From: Streptomyces durocortorensis
GTDB taxonomy: Bacteria; Actinomycetota; Actinomycetes; Streptomycetales; Streptomycetaceae
Direction of reading: 5' to 3'
Assembly (NCBI RefSeq): GCF_031760065.1
Contig: NZ_CP134500.1
Coordinates: 496,001-560,000, forward strand
DNA length: 64,000 bases
How positions within the stretch are numbered: the first letter of the stretch is position 1; each line of letters begins with the position of its first letter. The position numbers were made by a program, and so were the translations under genes. Under the pieces are notes generated by a model that saw only the letters and a list, made by a program, of their open reading frames with translations, ran no database searches and was not told the DNA's origin. Shown one piece after another: positions 1 to 8,809 of this stretch.

Positions 1-98
1 CGCGCGGCCCTGCGGGGGTGGAGGTGCTGTTCGGCGAGCCGCGCGATCGGCAGGGCGGTCAGCGGGAGAACGAGAGGCAGGAAGACGAAGACACCCAT
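1..98 (-). CDS. M56-family (BlaR-like) membrane metallopeptidase, N-terminal fragment
   Basis: Only the first 32 codons lie in the window; the gene runs off the left edge. The ATG is at 98-96, two bases after the stop codon of the BlaI gene, so the pair is probably co-translated. The peptide begins MGVFVFLPLVLPLTALPIAR, a hydrophobic first membrane helix typical of actinobacterial M56 peptidases, and is followed by a basic patch. The M56 call rests mainly on context: BlaI-type repressors are usually encoded immediately upstream of a BlaR/M56 protease that inactivates them. The zinc motif HExxH would lie outside the window and cannot be seen. Confidence 0.7.
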   Translation of the reverse strand, partial: MGVFVFLPLVLPLTALPIARLAEQHLHPRRAA

Positions 99-100
99 CG

Positions 101-532
101 TCAGCGCTCCGGCCGGTCCGTGGGCGCGTGGGGGTGGCCGGGACCGCTCTCGGCGAGCAGGGACCGCAGCAGCTCCTCGTCGTGGGAGGACAGGACGGAG
201 ACGAAGCTGGAGAGCACCGCGTCGCGGTCGCTCTGCTTGTCGAGCAGTCGGCGCATGCGCAGCGCGGCGAGGCCCGCCTCGTTCGCCACGGGCTGCCACA
301 GGACGGGGCGTTTGGGCCCGGTGCGGGTGACCGCCTGCTTGGCGTGCAGCCGGGTGAGGATGGTGATGACCGTGCTGTACGACAGGCCGCCGCCGAGCCG
401 TTCCAGCACCCAGGCCGCGTTCACCGGCTCGCTGGCCTCGCCCAGCACCGACAGCACCTGGGCCTCCAGCTCGCCCTGGCCCCGTCTGCGGACAGGCACT
501 TCCCGCTCGCCACCGGCTCCTTCGGCTTCCAC
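101..532 (-). CDS. BlaI/MecI/CopY-family transcriptional repressor
   Basis: A 143-residue winged-helix repressor. The frame is open to 706, but the first 58 codons of that longer frame would read through a palindromic operator. I chose the GTG at 532 because AGGGGG lies seven bases upstream. The stretch [20 protein letters not shown] followed by [19 protein letters not shown] is the classic BlaI/MecI DNA-binding wing (recognition helix [11 protein letters not shown]), and the C-terminal part ([20 protein letters not shown]) is the usual helical dimerisation segment containing the protease-sensitive region. It precedes an M56 peptidase by two bases and diverges from terD-like genes. It probably represses itself and possibly the terD side through the site at 664-687. 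The signal sensed is unknown. Confidence 0.88.
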   Translation of the reverse strand: MEAEGAGGEREVPVRRRGQGELEAQVLSVLGEASEPVNAAWVLERLGGGLSYSTVITILTRLHAKQAVTRTGPKRPVLWQPVANEAGLAALRMRRLLDKQSDRDAVLSSFVSVLSSHDEELLRSLLAESGPGHPHAPTDRPER

Positions 533-663
533 GGCCCGACCCCCTGTTTCCGTCCGGCCCGGTTCCGGCCGTTCACCGGCCGGGCATCGGGAAATCGTAT
601 CCAGCCACCGGGAGGAGCGGCCACCGGCCGGGAGCGGCGGGAATCGTCCGTCTTCCGGCACGG

Positions 664-687
664 CAAATCTACAGTGCTGTAGATTTG
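664..687. promoter_or_regulatory. 24-bp palindromic BlaI-type operator
   Basis: A perfect inverted repeat with arms CAAATCTACAG and CTGTAGATTTG around a central TG. The core TACA-N4-TGTA matches the known BlaI/MecI box pattern. It lies 30 bp before the terD-like start and about 130 bp before the preferred blaI start, so one site could control both directions. It is also AT-rich against a very GC-rich background. Confidence 0.75.
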
Positions 688-717
688 ACCACCCGTCACC
701 GTACAAGGGAGAACATC

Positions 718-1293
718 ATGGGCGTGAGTCTGGCCAAGGGCGGAAATGTCTCGCTGAGCAAGGAAGCCCCCGGTCTGACCGCGATCCTCGTCGGTCTCGG
801 CTGGGACGTCCGCACCACGACCGGCACGGACTACGACCTGGACGCGAGCGCGCTGCTCTGCGACGAGGCCGGCAAGGTCCTGTCGAACGAGCACTTCATC
901 TTCTACAACAACCTGAAGAGCCCCGACGGCTCGGTCGAGCACACCGGGGACAACCTCACCGGTGAGGGCGAGGGCGACGACGAGATCGTCAAGGTCGACC
1001 TCTCCGCGGTGCCCGCGACCGTCGCGAAGATCGTGTTCCCGGTCTCCATCCACGAGGCGGAGGGCCGCGGGCAGAGCTTCGGCCAGGTCCGCAACGCCTA
1101 CATCCGCGTGGTGAACCAGGCGGGCGGCGCGGAGATCGCCCGCTACGACCTGAGCGAGGACGCCTCCACCGAGACCGCCATGGTCTTCGGCGAGCTGTAC
1201 CGGCACGGCGCGGAGTGGAAGTTCCGTGCGGTCGGGCAGGGTTACGCCTCCGGGCTCAGCGGCATCGTCGCCGACTTCGGGGTCAGTCTCTGA
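718..1293 (+). CDS. TerD-family protein (tellurium-resistance / calcium-binding stress family)
   Basis: A 191-residue TerD-domain protein. It starts [16 protein letters not shown], the standard TerD opening, and carries the family core [20 protein letters not shown] (about residues 25-44) and the acidic loop [18 protein letters not shown] (about 74-91), where TerD proteins bind Ca2+. GGGAGAA lies just upstream of the ATG at 718; an in-frame start at 685 would begin inside the operator. TerD proteins are cytosolic, and in Streptomyces are linked to stress and differentiation rather than only tellurite. It is followed after 77 bp by a paralogue. The 664-687 palindrome immediately upstream suggests BlaI-type control, which is an inference. 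Confidence 0.92.
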   Translation: MGVSLAKGGNVSLSKEAPGLTAILVGLGWDVRTTTGTDYDLDASALLCDEAGKVLSNEHFIFYNNLKSPDGSVEHTGDNLTGEGEGDDEIVKVDLSAVPATVAKIVFPVSIHEAEGRGQSFGQVRNAYIRVVNQAGGAEIARYDLSEDASTETAMVFGELYRHGAEWKFRAVGQGYASGLSGIVADFGVSL

Positions 1294-1370
1294 GCCGCCG
1301 GGCTCCGGACACGCACACCACACGAAGTCCAGCAACACAGGCATCAGCACCAGGTACCGAAGGCGGAACC

Positions 1371-1952
1371 ATGACGATCAACCTCACCAAGGGCCAGCAG
1401 GTCAGTCTCACCAAGTCCGGCGGCGGCGAACTCGGCGTCGTGCGGATGGGTCTGGGCTGGAAGTCCGCTCCCCGCAAGGGGTTCCTGGCCCGGCTGACCG
1501 CCCGCGACATCGATCTGGACGCCTCGGCGGTGCTCTTCGCGGGCGGTCAGCCGCAGGACGTGGTCTTCTTCCAGCACCTGACCAGCGATGACGGTTCGGT
1601 CCAGCACACCGGGGACAACCGGGTGGGCGGGGCGGGCGAGGGCGGCGACGACGAGTCCATCGTCGTCGACCTGCGGCGTGTGCCCGCCCATGTGGACCAG
1701 ATCGTCTTCACGGTGAACTCGTTCACCGGCCAGACCTTCGAGGAGGTCGAGGCCGCCTTCTGCCGGCTGGTCGACGAGAGCAACGGGCAGGAGCTGGCCC
1801 GCTACACCCTGACCGGGGGCGGACGGCACACCGCGCAGATCATGGCCAAGGTCCAGCGGGCGGGCGCGGGCTGGCAGATGACCGCCATCGGAGCGGCGGC
1901 GGACGGGCGCACGTTCCAGGACCTCATGCCCGCGGTTGCACAGCACCTGTAG
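1371..1952 (+). CDS. TerD-family protein, second paralogue
   Basis: A 193-residue TerD-domain protein, clearly related to its upstream neighbour. It opens MTINLTKGQQVSLTKSGGG, has GLGWKSAPRKGFLARLTARD then IDLDASAVLF, and the acidic Ca2+-loop region SVQHTGDNRVGGAGEGGDDE. It differs from the first copy by a basic insertion (KSAPRKGFLARLTARD) of the kind seen in TerZ-type members. GGCGGAACC precedes the ATG at 1371. It probably shares a transcript with the first terD gene. A strong hairpin follows 16 bp after the stop. Confidence 0.9.
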   Translation: MTINLTKGQQVSLTKSGGGELGVVRMGLGWKSAPRKGFLARLTARDIDLDASAVLFAGGQPQDVVFFQHLTSDDGSVQHTGDNRVGGAGEGGDDESIVVDLRRVPAHVDQIVFTVNSFTGQTFEEVEAAFCRLVDESNGQELARYTLTGGGRHTAQIMAKVQRAGAGWQMTAIGAAADGRTFQDLMPAVAQHL

Positions 1953-1968
1953 TTCCACCGGCTTCACC

Positions 1969-2002
1969 GCGCCGGCCCGGAGGGCAGCCACCGGGCCGGC
2001 GC
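1969..2002 (+). terminator. Hairpin after the terD pair
   Basis: Perfect 12-bp stem GCGCCGGCCCGG / CCGGGCCGGCGC with a 10-base loop, 16 bp after the stop of the second TerD gene. There is no clear U-tract, as is common for Streptomyces terminators. Confidence 0.6.
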
Positions 2003-2018
2003 ACCGCTGTACAGCGAC

Positions 2019-2034
2019 GTATCGATGTATCGAC
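2019..2034. repeat. Tandem 8-bp repeat GTATCGAT / GTATCGAC
   Basis: Two adjacent near-identical octamers 12 bp before the start of the membrane-protein gene at 2046. They are AT-rich compared with their surroundings and sit in the promoter or leader region, so they may be a regulator site. The function is unknown. Confidence 0.4.
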
Positions 2035-2045
2035 TGAGGGACAGT

Positions 2046-2708
2046 ATGCGCAGGCCTTCCCGGTCCGGGGACTTCGAGGACGAGGACAGATCCGACTACA
2101 CGAGCGCGCTCGACGAGGTCATCAACGGTCCCGAGATCCAGCGGCTGCTCGAACGGTCAGGAGTGCCCGTCGGCCGGCTTCGCACCCTGGCCCTGGAGGC
2201 CGCCCCACGCACGGCTGCCGCCGCGGACACCGAGTACCGCCGTTACGCGGTCCTGCGGCAGGAGGCCCTGGGCGCCCGGCACGGCGTCAGGGCGGCGCCG
2301 CTGTCCGGGCCGGGTGACCAGGAGCGGCCGGGGGCCGGGGTGCTGGCGGTGCTCGGGGTGCTGACGCCGGTGCTCGCCGCCGTCGCCGCGGCCACGTTCC
2401 TGCTCCTCGGTTACGCGCTGCGCTTCGCCGAGAGCCTGCCCGCGCTGTCCGGCACCCTCGTCGGCGTCGGCTGGATCAGCCTTTCGGTCGCGGCGGCCGC
2501 GTCCCTGATCAGCATCGTCGCCCTCTACCGCACGGCGGCGAGGCAGTCTGCGGACGGGCCGTCGGCCGCTCCCGTCCGGGCGGACGCCCTGGACCGTGCC
2601 CGCGAAGCCTGGCTGGACGCCCTGCGGGACAAGGGCATCCGGCCGTTCCTCGTCGGGAAGTTGACCGAGGCGGCCCCCTCCCCGTACCTCCCCGACACCC
2701 GCCGCTGA
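2046..2708 (+). CDS. Two-helix membrane protein of unknown function
   Basis: A 220-residue protein with a soluble acidic N-terminal part (DFEDEDRSDYTSALDEVING), two long hydrophobic segments (GVLAVLGVLTPVLAAVAAAT... and GTLVGVGWISLSVAAAASLI...) around the middle, and a soluble C-terminal tail. An ATG at 2025 is in frame, but I chose 2046 because GAGGGAC stands five bases upstream. I recognise no catalytic motif; similar transmembrane proteins are common in Streptomyces. It is convergent with the gamma-glutamyl hydrolase gene only 9 bp away. Confidence 0.7.
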   Translation: MRRPSRSGDFEDEDRSDYTSALDEVINGPEIQRLLERSGVPVGRLRTLALEAAPRTAAAADTEYRRYAVLRQEALGARHGVRAAPLSGPGDQERPGAGVLAVLGVLTPVLAAVAAATFLLLGYALRFAESLPALSGTLVGVGWISLSVAAAASLISIVALYRTAARQSADGPSAAPVRADALDRAREAWLDALRDKGIRPFLVGKLTEAAPSPYLPDTRR

Positions 2709-2717
2709 CCAGTCGCG

Positions 2718-3458
2718 TCAGGAGACGGCGACCGCCACATCGGCGGGTGCTCCGCCACCCGGTGTGCGCGAGCTACGGCGGGCCGCCTCGACCAGGGCCG
2801 TCATGACCCGGGTGTCCTCGCCCATCTCCGGGTGCCACTGGACGCCGAGCACCAGGCTTTCGTGGCCGGGGAGCTCCAGGGCCTCCACCGTTCCGTCCGG
2901 GGCGTGGGCGGAGGGAGTCAGGCCCGCGCCCAGGCGGTCGACCGCCTGGTGGTGGTACGCGGGCACCACGGCCGTCTCCGGTACGGCGTCCGCGTACGCC
3001 GTACCGGGTACCGGGGTCACCGGGTGGCGGCCGAAGACGCCGGGGCCGCCGGTGTGGTCGTCGAGGTGCTGGTGCAGGGTGCCGCCGCGGGCGACGTTCA
3101 GCAGCTGCATACCGCGGCAGATGCCGAGCAGCGGGACCCGCTGCTCGATCGCGGCCCCGATCAGGGCCAGTTCCCAGGCGTCGCGTTCGCGGGCCGGGGG
3201 GCCGGTACGGGGGTCGGGGGCCGCACCGTAACGGGCCGGTTCGACGTCCGCGCCGCCCGCGATGACCAGTCCGTCCAGGGCCGCGACGGTCTCCCGGGCC
3301 GCGTCCGCCGCGTCATCGGGCGGGAGCAGGACCGCGAGGCCGCCCGCCGCCCGGACGAGGCGCGGATAAGCGGCGGGCAGCAGCACCGCGGGCATCTCCC
3401 ACACACCCCAGCGGGCCGGGTCCTGGTAGGTGCTGATGCCGATGACGGGCCGGGACAT
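2718..3458 (-). CDS. Class I glutamine-amidotransferase-type gamma-glutamyl hydrolase (PuuD-like)
   Basis: A 246-residue peptidase C26 family enzyme. It begins MSRPVIGISTYQDPARWGVW, has the nucleophile elbow LLGICRGMQLLNVARGG (catalytic Cys about residue 111) and the His-Glu end of the triad, LGVQWHPEMGED. PuuD enzymes release glutamate from gamma-glutamyl amino acids made by a GlnA/PuuA-type ligase. The ligase gene lies 2.5 kb away, with the permease and regulator in between, so this is probably the last step of the same route. AAGGAG lies eight bases before the ATG at 3458; the much longer open frame running to 4877 is an antisense artefact of high GC. Confidence 0.88.
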   Translation of the reverse strand: MSRPVIGISTYQDPARWGVWEMPAVLLPAAYPRLVRAAGGLAVLLPPDDAADAARETVAALDGLVIAGGADVEPARYGAAPDPRTGPPARERDAWELALIGAAIEQRVPLLGICRGMQLLNVARGGTLHQHLDDHTGGPGVFGRHPVTPVPGTAYADAVPETAVVPAYHHQAVDRLGAGLTPSAHAPDGTVEALELPGHESLVLGVQWHPEMGEDTRVMTALVEAARRSSRTPGGGAPADVAVAVS

Positions 3459-3517
3459 GGAACGTACTCCTTCGGGTCGGGGGGATCGCGTCGACGGCCG
3501 CAAGGGTGCGGACGGGT

Positions 3518-4996
3518 TCAGTGGCGGGCGAGTTCCGCCTCGGCCGCCGCGAGGGCGGCGAACTCCTCCTCCGGGGCTCCGGCGACCAGGCGGTGGCGGC
3601 TGTAGAAGGCGAAGTAGGCGAGCGCCACCGCGTACACACCGAGCGCGATGAAGGCCGCGTCGCGGTCCACCAGGAAGGTCGCCACCAGCGCCGAGCATGC
3701 CAGAACGAAGGCGACCGAGGAGGTGCGGGCGCCGCCGGGGGTGCGGTAGGGGCGCGGCAGGTCCGGTTCGCGGCGGCGCAGCACGATATGGGAGAGGGCC
3801 ATGAGGGCGTAGCTGATGGTGGCGCCGAAGACGGCGACGTTCAGCATCCGGCCGCCGTTGCCGCTCCAGGCGGCGAGCGTGAACCCGATGACTCCGGGGA
3901 TCAGCAGCCCGAGGTAGGGGGACTTGCGGTGGTTGGTCAGGGAGAGGAAGCGGGGGAGGTAGCCCGCCCGGGAGAGGGCGAACAGCTGACGGGAGCCCGC
4001 GAAGATCAGGGAGAAGAAGGAGGCGACCAGGCCCGCGAGGCCCGCGTAGTTGACAAAGCGGCTCAGGACGGTCGGCTCGCCGCTGCCCTGGAGCGCGACC
4101 ACCAGCGGGTTCCCGGCCTCCTTGATGGCGTTGGCGCCCTGGGCGCCGGTGGCGGAGACGAAGGTGATGAGGGCGAGGAAGACCAGCACGGCGAGCGAGA
4201 TGGCCAGAGCCTTCGGCATCGAGCGGACCGGGTCCTTGGCCTCCTCGGCCGCGAGCGGCACGCCCTCCACGCCGAGGAAGAACCACATGCCGAAGGGGAA
4301 GGCGGCCCAGATGCCGAGGAGTCCGTACGGCAGCCACGAGGAGGAGCCGAAGGCGGAGGCGTCCGCCGGGATGTCGTTGAGGCGTCCCGCGTCGAACTCG
4401 GTGAACGCGCCGACGGCGAAGATGAGGAGGGCCGCCACCGCGATGGCGGTCACCACCAGGCTGAAGCGCAGTGCCTCGCCGACGCCCCAGAGGTGGATGC
4501 CGATGAAGATCGCGAAACAGGCGAGGTAGACGGGCCAGCCGGAGGTGAGCCCGAACAGGCCGAGCGACTCGACGTAGTCGCCGATGAAGAGGGAGATGGC
4601 GGCCGGGGCGAGGATGTACTCGATGAGGATGGCCGTGCCGGTGAGGAAGCCGCCCCAGGTGCCGAGCGCGCGCCGGGCGAATCCGTAACCGCCGCCCGCC
4701 GTGGGGAGGATGGCGGAGAGTTCGGCCAGGGCGAAGACGAGGCAGGCGTACATGACGCCCATGAGGAGTGTGGCGACGGCGAGTCCGCCGAAGCCTCCCT
4801 TGGAGAGGCCGATGTTCCAGCCGGAGAAGTCGCCGGAGACGACATAGGCGACGCCGAGCCCGGTCAGCAGCAGCCACCCGGCGCTGCCCCGGCGCAGGGT
4901 CCGGCGGTGGAGATACGCGGTGGTGCCGGAGGCGTCGGCCGTTCCCGTACTCGCGTCGCCGGGTGGACCTGCGGGTGTTTCGGTTTCCTGAGCCAT
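3518..4996 (-). CDS. APC-family amino acid/amine permease (ethanolamine-permease-like)
   Basis: A 492-residue membrane transporter with about 12 hydrophobic segments. The early motif VAYVVSGDFSGWNIGLSKGG and the stretch GMWFFLGVEGVPLAAEEAKDP (conserved APC helix 6 to loop) match the ethanolamine/amino-acid permease branch. The start MAQETETPAG at 4996 is preceded by GGAG eight bases upstream; the open frame extends to 5062 without a ribosome site. It lies between the hydrolase (59 bp downstream) and the divergent regulator/ligase genes, and probably imports the amine that the GlnA-like enzyme glutamylates. The substrate is inferred from neighbours. Confidence 0.85.
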   Translation of the reverse strand: MAQETETPAGPPGDASTGTADASGTTAYLHRRTLRRGSAGWLLLTGLGVAYVVSGDFSGWNIGLSKGGFGGLAVATLLMGVMYACLVFALAELSAILPTAGGGYGFARRALGTWGGFLTGTAILIEYILAPAAISLFIGDYVESLGLFGLTSGWPVYLACFAIFIGIHLWGVGEALRFSLVVTAIAVAALLIFAVGAFTEFDAGRLNDIPADASAFGSSSWLPYGLLGIWAAFPFGMWFFLGVEGVPLAAEEAKDPVRSMPKALAISLAVLVFLALITFVSATGAQGANAIKEAGNPLVVALQGSGEPTVLSRFVNYAGLAGLVASFFSLIFAGSRQLFALSRAGYLPRFLSLTNHRKSPYLGLLIPGVIGFTLAAWSGNGGRMLNVAVFGATISYALMALSHIVLRRREPDLPRPYRTPGGARTSSVAFVLACSALVATFLVDRDAAFIALGVYAVALAYFAFYSRHRLVAGAPEEEFAALAAAEAELARH

Positions 4997-5043
4997 CAGG
5001 TGCTCCAGATGTGTGTCGACTTCACCGGTGGAACTGCGTCGAT

Positions 5044-5067
5044 CAAAGGTTCGTCGGCACACCTTTG
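5044..5067. promoter_or_regulatory. Candidate operator, CAAAGGT-N10-ACCTTTG
   Basis: Perfect 7-bp inverted repeat with a 10-base spacer, about 50 bp upstream of the permease start and just beyond the 3' end of the FadR-type regulator gene. It is a plausible binding site for that regulator at the permease promoter. Confidence 0.5.
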
Positions 5068-5133
5068 TGGAACATCGGGACGCATGGCAAGGGGCGTGCG
5101 TTAAAGAGCGGTTACGGATTCGCTTCCCGGGTC

Positions 5134-5943
5134 TCAGGCCAGGAAGCCGCGCAGCAGCGCCGCCGTACCGCCGCAGTGCTCGCGCATCATCTCGCGGGCC
5201 GCCTCCGCGTCCCGGTCGAGCACCGCCTCGACGACGGCCGCGTGCTGCTGCTGGGAGTGCTCCAGGTTGCGCACCAGCAGGGGGATGCAGTCGAGCAGTT
5301 CGTTGAGGGTCGCCCGGACGGAGGCGTACTGGGCGGCGAGGGTGCGGGAGCCGGAGAGCTCGGCGAGGGTGAGGTGGAGCAGGGTGTCCTGACGGCGGTA
5401 GTCGTCCAGCCGGGCGCCCTGGGTGGCTTCCAGGGCCGCCCGCAGCCGGGCTACCCCGTCCGCCGCGAGGCCGTCGGCGCAGAGCCCGGCGGCCCCGGTC
5501 TCCAGGACCTCGCGGAAGCGCAGGGTGTCCTCCACGTCGACGGCCGCCACCCGGCGCCGCAGTTCGTCGCTGCCGTCGGCGCCACTGGTGCGCGGCAGGA
5601 CGAACGTCCCGCCGTAGCGGCCGCGCCGGCTCTCCACCATGCCCTGGTCCTGGAGGACCTTGAGCACCTCGCGCAGGGTCACCCGGCTGACACCCAGGTG
5701 CTGGGCGAGTTCGCGCTCGGCGGGCAGCCGGCCGCCGGGCGGGACGAGGCCGAGGCGGAGCAGTTGCAGGACCTGCTCAAGGGTCTCCTCGAAGCCGTTG
5801 CCCGCGCGCACGGGCCGCAGGACGGAGGCCAGCGGGCCGGAGCCGCCCTTGGCCGCTCCCCCGCCCGCCACCGCTCCGCCGGCACCGGGAGCGCCCTCCT
5901 CGACCGCCGGACGGGTGCCGTCGCTTCTCCTTCTGGTGACCAC
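5134..5943 (-). CDS. GntR/FadR-subfamily transcriptional regulator
   Basis: A 269-residue regulator. After a low-complexity Gly/Ala-rich lead of about 35 residues comes a GntR winged helix (LRLGLVPPGGRLPAERELAQ, then HLGVSRVTLREVLKVLQDQG) and a C-terminal all-helical FCD ligand domain (from about residue 135, with VLETGAAGLCADGLA and DAEAAREMMREHCGG). FCD domains usually bind small carboxylates through metal-coordinating His/Asp residues. GTG start at 5943 with AAGGGGA ten bases upstream. It diverges from the ligase gene 73 bp away and precedes the permease on its own strand, so it probably controls both arms of the locus. Confidence 0.88.
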   Translation of the reverse strand: MVTRRRSDGTRPAVEEGAPGAGGAVAGGGAAKGGSGPLASVLRPVRAGNGFEETLEQVLQLLRLGLVPPGGRLPAERELAQHLGVSRVTLREVLKVLQDQGMVESRRGRYGGTFVLPRTSGADGSDELRRRVAAVDVEDTLRFREVLETGAAGLCADGLAADGVARLRAALEATQGARLDDYRRQDTLLHLTLAELSGSRTLAAQYASVRATLNELLDCIPLLVRNLEHSQQQHAAVVEAVLDRDAEAAREMMREHCGGTAALLRGFLA

Positions 5944-6016
5944 TGACGAATCCCCTTCCCAAGCAATGGTTCTCTGTCATACCTTATGGCTCCCGGTTCA
6001 CCCAAGGAGGCATCCC

Positions 6017-7381
6017 GTGGCAGACCGCACACCCCCGCTCGGCGTCGACGAGCTCCGCTCACGCGTCGCGGACGGGTCGATAGACACCGTGGTGCTGGCC
6101 TTCCCGGACATGCAGGGACGGCTCCAGGGGAAGCGGTTCGCGGCCGGGTTCTTCCTGGACGAGGTGCTGGAGCACGGTACCGAGGGCTGCAACTACCTGC
6201 TGGCAGTGGACACCGAGATGCGGACCGTCGACGGCTATGCGATGTCCTCGTGGGAGAACGGCTACGGCGACTTCGGCATGGTCCCGGACGCCGCCACCCT
6301 GCGCCCCGTCCCCTGGCACGAGGGCACGGCCCTGCTGATCGCGGATCTGGCCTGGCACGACGGCAGCCCGGTCGTGGCCGCGCCGCGCCAGATCCTGCGC
6401 CGCCAGCTCGACCGGCTGGCGGAGCTCGGCTACACGGCGCAGGTCGGCACGGAGCTGGAGTTCATCGTCTTCCGGGACAGCTACGAGGAGGCCTGGGACC
6501 GCGACTACCGCGGACTCACCCCGGCCAACCAGTACAACATCGACTACTCGATCCTCGGCACCGGCCGCATCGAGCCGCTGCTGCGCCGCATCCGCAACGA
6601 GATGCAGGAGGCCGGGCTGACCGTCGAGTCCGCCAAGGGCGAGTGCAATCCGGGCCAGCACGAGATCGTCTTCCGTTACGACGAGGCGCTGACCACCTGC
6701 GACCAGCACGCCGTCTACAAGACGGGCGCCAAGGAGATCGCGGCCCAGGAGGGCGTGTCGCTGACCTTCATGGCCAAGTACGACGAGCGTGAGGGCAACT
6801 CCTGCCACATCCACCTCTCGCTCACCGACGGGAACGGCGAGAACGCGATGGCGGGGGACGGTCCGGACGGCATGTCGGAGCTGATGCGCCACTTCCTGGC
6901 CGGTCAGTTGGCCGCCCTGCGGGACTTCTCCCTCCTCTACGCGCCCAACATCAACTCCTACAAACGCTTCCAGCCCGGCTCCTTCGCTCCCACCGCCGTC
7001 GCCTGGGGCGTCGACAACCGCACCTGCGCCCTGCGGGTCGTCGGCCACGGGCGCTCGACGCGCTTCGAGAACCGGCTGCCCGGCGGCGACGTCAACCCGC
7101 ACCTCGCGGTGGCCGGACTGGTCGCCGCCGGCCTGTACGGGGTCCAGCACCGGCTGCCGCTCCCCGAGGCCTGCACGGGCAACGCGTACACCGGGGACTA
7201 CGACCAGGTGCCGACGACCCTGCGCGAAGCGGCCGAGCTGTGGGAGGCCAGCCCCATCGCCAAGGAGGCGTTCGGCGAGGAGGTCGTGGCGCACTACCTC
7301 AACATGGCCCGCGTCGAGCTCGCCGCGTACGACGCGGCGGTGACCGACTGGGAGCTGCGCCGCTCCTTCGAACGCCTCTGA
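6017..7381 (+). CDS. Glutamine-synthetase-like gamma-glutamyl-amine ligase (GlnA3/GlnA4/PuuA type)
   Basis: A 454-residue GS-fold enzyme that probably joins the gamma-carboxyl of glutamate to an amine with ATP. GS core motifs are present: the metal-binding [40 protein letters not shown] (Glu ligands), SCHIHLSL (catalytic His), [20 protein letters not shown] and [16 protein letters not shown]. It lacks the Tyr adenylylation tail typical of GlnA. GTG start at 6017 with AAGGAGG six bases upstream. Clustering with a permease, PuuD-like hydrolase, aldehyde dehydrogenase and SDR argues against glutamine synthesis. The gene order resembles, from memory, the S. coelicolor glnA4 (gamma-glutamylethanolamide synthetase) locus, which I could not check. 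Confidence 0.85.
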   Translation: MADRTPPLGVDELRSRVADGSIDTVVLAFPDMQGRLQGKRFAAGFFLDEVLEHGTEGCNYLLAVDTEMRTVDGYAMSSWENGYGDFGMVPDAATLRPVPWHEGTALLIADLAWHDGSPVVAAPRQILRRQLDRLAELGYTAQVGTELEFIVFRDSYEEAWDRDYRGLTPANQYNIDYSILGTGRIEPLLRRIRNEMQEAGLTVESAKGECNPGQHEIVFRYDEALTTCDQHAVYKTGAKEIAAQEGVSLTFMAKYDEREGNSCHIHLSLTDGNGENAMAGDGPDGMSELMRHFLAGQLAALRDFSLLYAPNINSYKRFQPGSFAPTAVAWGVDNRTCALRVVGHGRSTRFENRLPGGDVNPHLAVAGLVAAGLYGVQHRLPLPEACTGNAYTGDYDQVPTTLREAAELWEASPIAKEAFGEEVVAHYLNMARVELAAYDAAVTDWELRRSFERL

Positions 7382-7421
7382 CCCGCCCGTCACCACGACC
7401 ACTCCCGATCGAGGTCCGTAC

Positions 7422-8804
7422 GTGTCCCAGCCCACCCTGGATGTCCTCAACCCGGCGACCGCCGAGCTCGTCGCCACCGTCCCCGCCGCCTCCGCCGCCG
7501 ACGTGGACGCGGCCGTCACCCGCGCCGCCGCGGCCCAGCACCCCTGGGCGGCCGCAGCGCCCGCCGACCGGGCCCGGCTGCTGCGCCGCTTCGCCGCCGT
7601 CGTCGACGAACACATCGAGGAACTGGCCCGGTTGGAGGTCCGCGAGGCGGGCCACACCATCGGCAACGCCCGCTGGGAGGCGGGCAACGTCCGCGATCTC
7701 CTCGACTACAGCGCGGGCGGGGCGGAGCGGCTGCTCGGCCGGCAGATCCCGGTGGCGGGTGGCATCGACTTCACGGTCCTGGAGCCGCTCGGTGTCATCG
7801 GTGTGATCGCCCCGTGGAACTTCCCGATGCCGATCGCCGCCTGGGGGCTGGCCCCGGCGCTCGCCGCGGGCAACGCCGTCCTCCTCAAGCCCGCCGAGAC
7901 GACCCCGCTGACCGCTCTCCGGCTGGCCGAACTCGCCCTGGAGGCAGGCCTTCCCGAGGGTCTCTTCCAGGTGCTGCCCGGCGAGGGACCGGTGGCAGGG
8001 AGCGCCCTGGTCGAGCACCCCGGCGTCGCGAAGATCGTCTTCACCGGCTCCACCCGGACCGGGAAGCACATCATGACCCGGTGCGCCGAGCGCGTGAAGC
8101 GGCTCACCCTGGAGCTGGGCGGCAAGAGTCCCAACCTCGTCTTCGCGGACGCCGACGTGGCGGCCGCGGCGGCCGCCGCCCCTCTGTCCTTCCTGGACAA
8201 CGCGGGCCAGGACTGCTGTGCCCGCACCCGCATCCTGGTCGAGCGGTCCGTGTACGACCGCTTCCTCGACCTGCTCGTCCCCGCCGTGGCCGCCGTCGTG
8301 GTGGGCGACCCGGCCGACGAGAGGACCCAGATGGGCCCGCTGATCTCGGCCGTCCAGCGGGACCGGGTGGCGGGGTTCGTCGACGGCGGCCGGGGCGCCG
8401 ACGGCGTACGTACCTTCCTCGGCAAGGCGCCCGAGGGGCCCGGGTTCTGGTATCCGCCGACCGTCCTGGCCGGGGTCTCGCCCGATGCGCCGGTGGCCGT
8501 CGAGGAGGTCTTCGGGCCGGTCGCGGTGGTCCTGCCGTTCGAGGACGAACAGGACGCCGTGCGCCTCGCCAACGCGACCGACTACGGGCTGGCGGGCTCG
8601 GTCTGGACCCGGGACGTCGGCCGCGCGCTCCGCGTCGGCCAGGGTCTGCGGGCGGGCAACCTGTCCGTCAACTCGCACTCCAGCGTGCGCTATTCGACCC
8701 CCTTCGGCGGTTTCAAGCAGTCGGGTCTGGGCCGTGAGCTCGGCCCCGACGCCCTGGCCGCCTTCACCGAAACCAAGAACGTCTTCATCAGCACGGAGGC
8801 CTGA
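7422..8804 (+). CDS. NAD(P)-dependent aldehyde dehydrogenase
   Basis: A 460-residue ALDH-superfamily enzyme. It shows the cofactor-site segment [20 protein letters not shown] (about 124-143), FTGSTRTGK (207-215), the general-base Glu231 in [12 protein letters not shown] and the nucleophile Cys265 in [11 protein letters not shown], plus the C-terminal [16 protein letters not shown] start at 7422, 40 bp after the ligase stop, so it belongs to the same transcript. In this context it would oxidise the gamma-glutamyl aldehyde left after amine oxidation, the counterpart of PuuC. No amine oxidase is present in the locus; the SDR that follows may act on the alcohol end instead, as expected for gamma-glutamylethanolamide. 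Confidence 0.9.
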   Translation: MSQPTLDVLNPATAELVATVPAASAADVDAAVTRAAAAQHPWAAAAPADRARLLRRFAAVVDEHIEELARLEVREAGHTIGNARWEAGNVRDLLDYSAGGAERLLGRQIPVAGGIDFTVLEPLGVIGVIAPWNFPMPIAAWGLAPALAAGNAVLLKPAETTPLTALRLAELALEAGLPEGLFQVLPGEGPVAGSALVEHPGVAKIVFTGSTRTGKHIMTRCAERVKRLTLELGGKSPNLVFADADVAAAAAAAPLSFLDNAGQDCCARTRILVERSVYDRFLDLLVPAVAAVVVGDPADERTQMGPLISAVQRDRVAGFVDGGRGADGVRTFLGKAPEGPGFWYPPTVLAGVSPDAPVAVEEVFGPVAVVLPFEDEQDAVRLANATDYGLAGSVWTRDVGRALRVGQGLRAGNLSVNSHSSVRYSTPFGGFKQSGLGRELGPDALAAFTETKNVFISTEA

Positions 8805-8809
8805 GCACC

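Noticed and set aside
2718..4877. A 719-codon frame that includes the hydrolase and runs through the permease gene
   Set aside because: The N-terminal 470 residues are Arg/His-rich antisense-like text; the hydrolase has its own ATG at 3458 with a good ribosome site.
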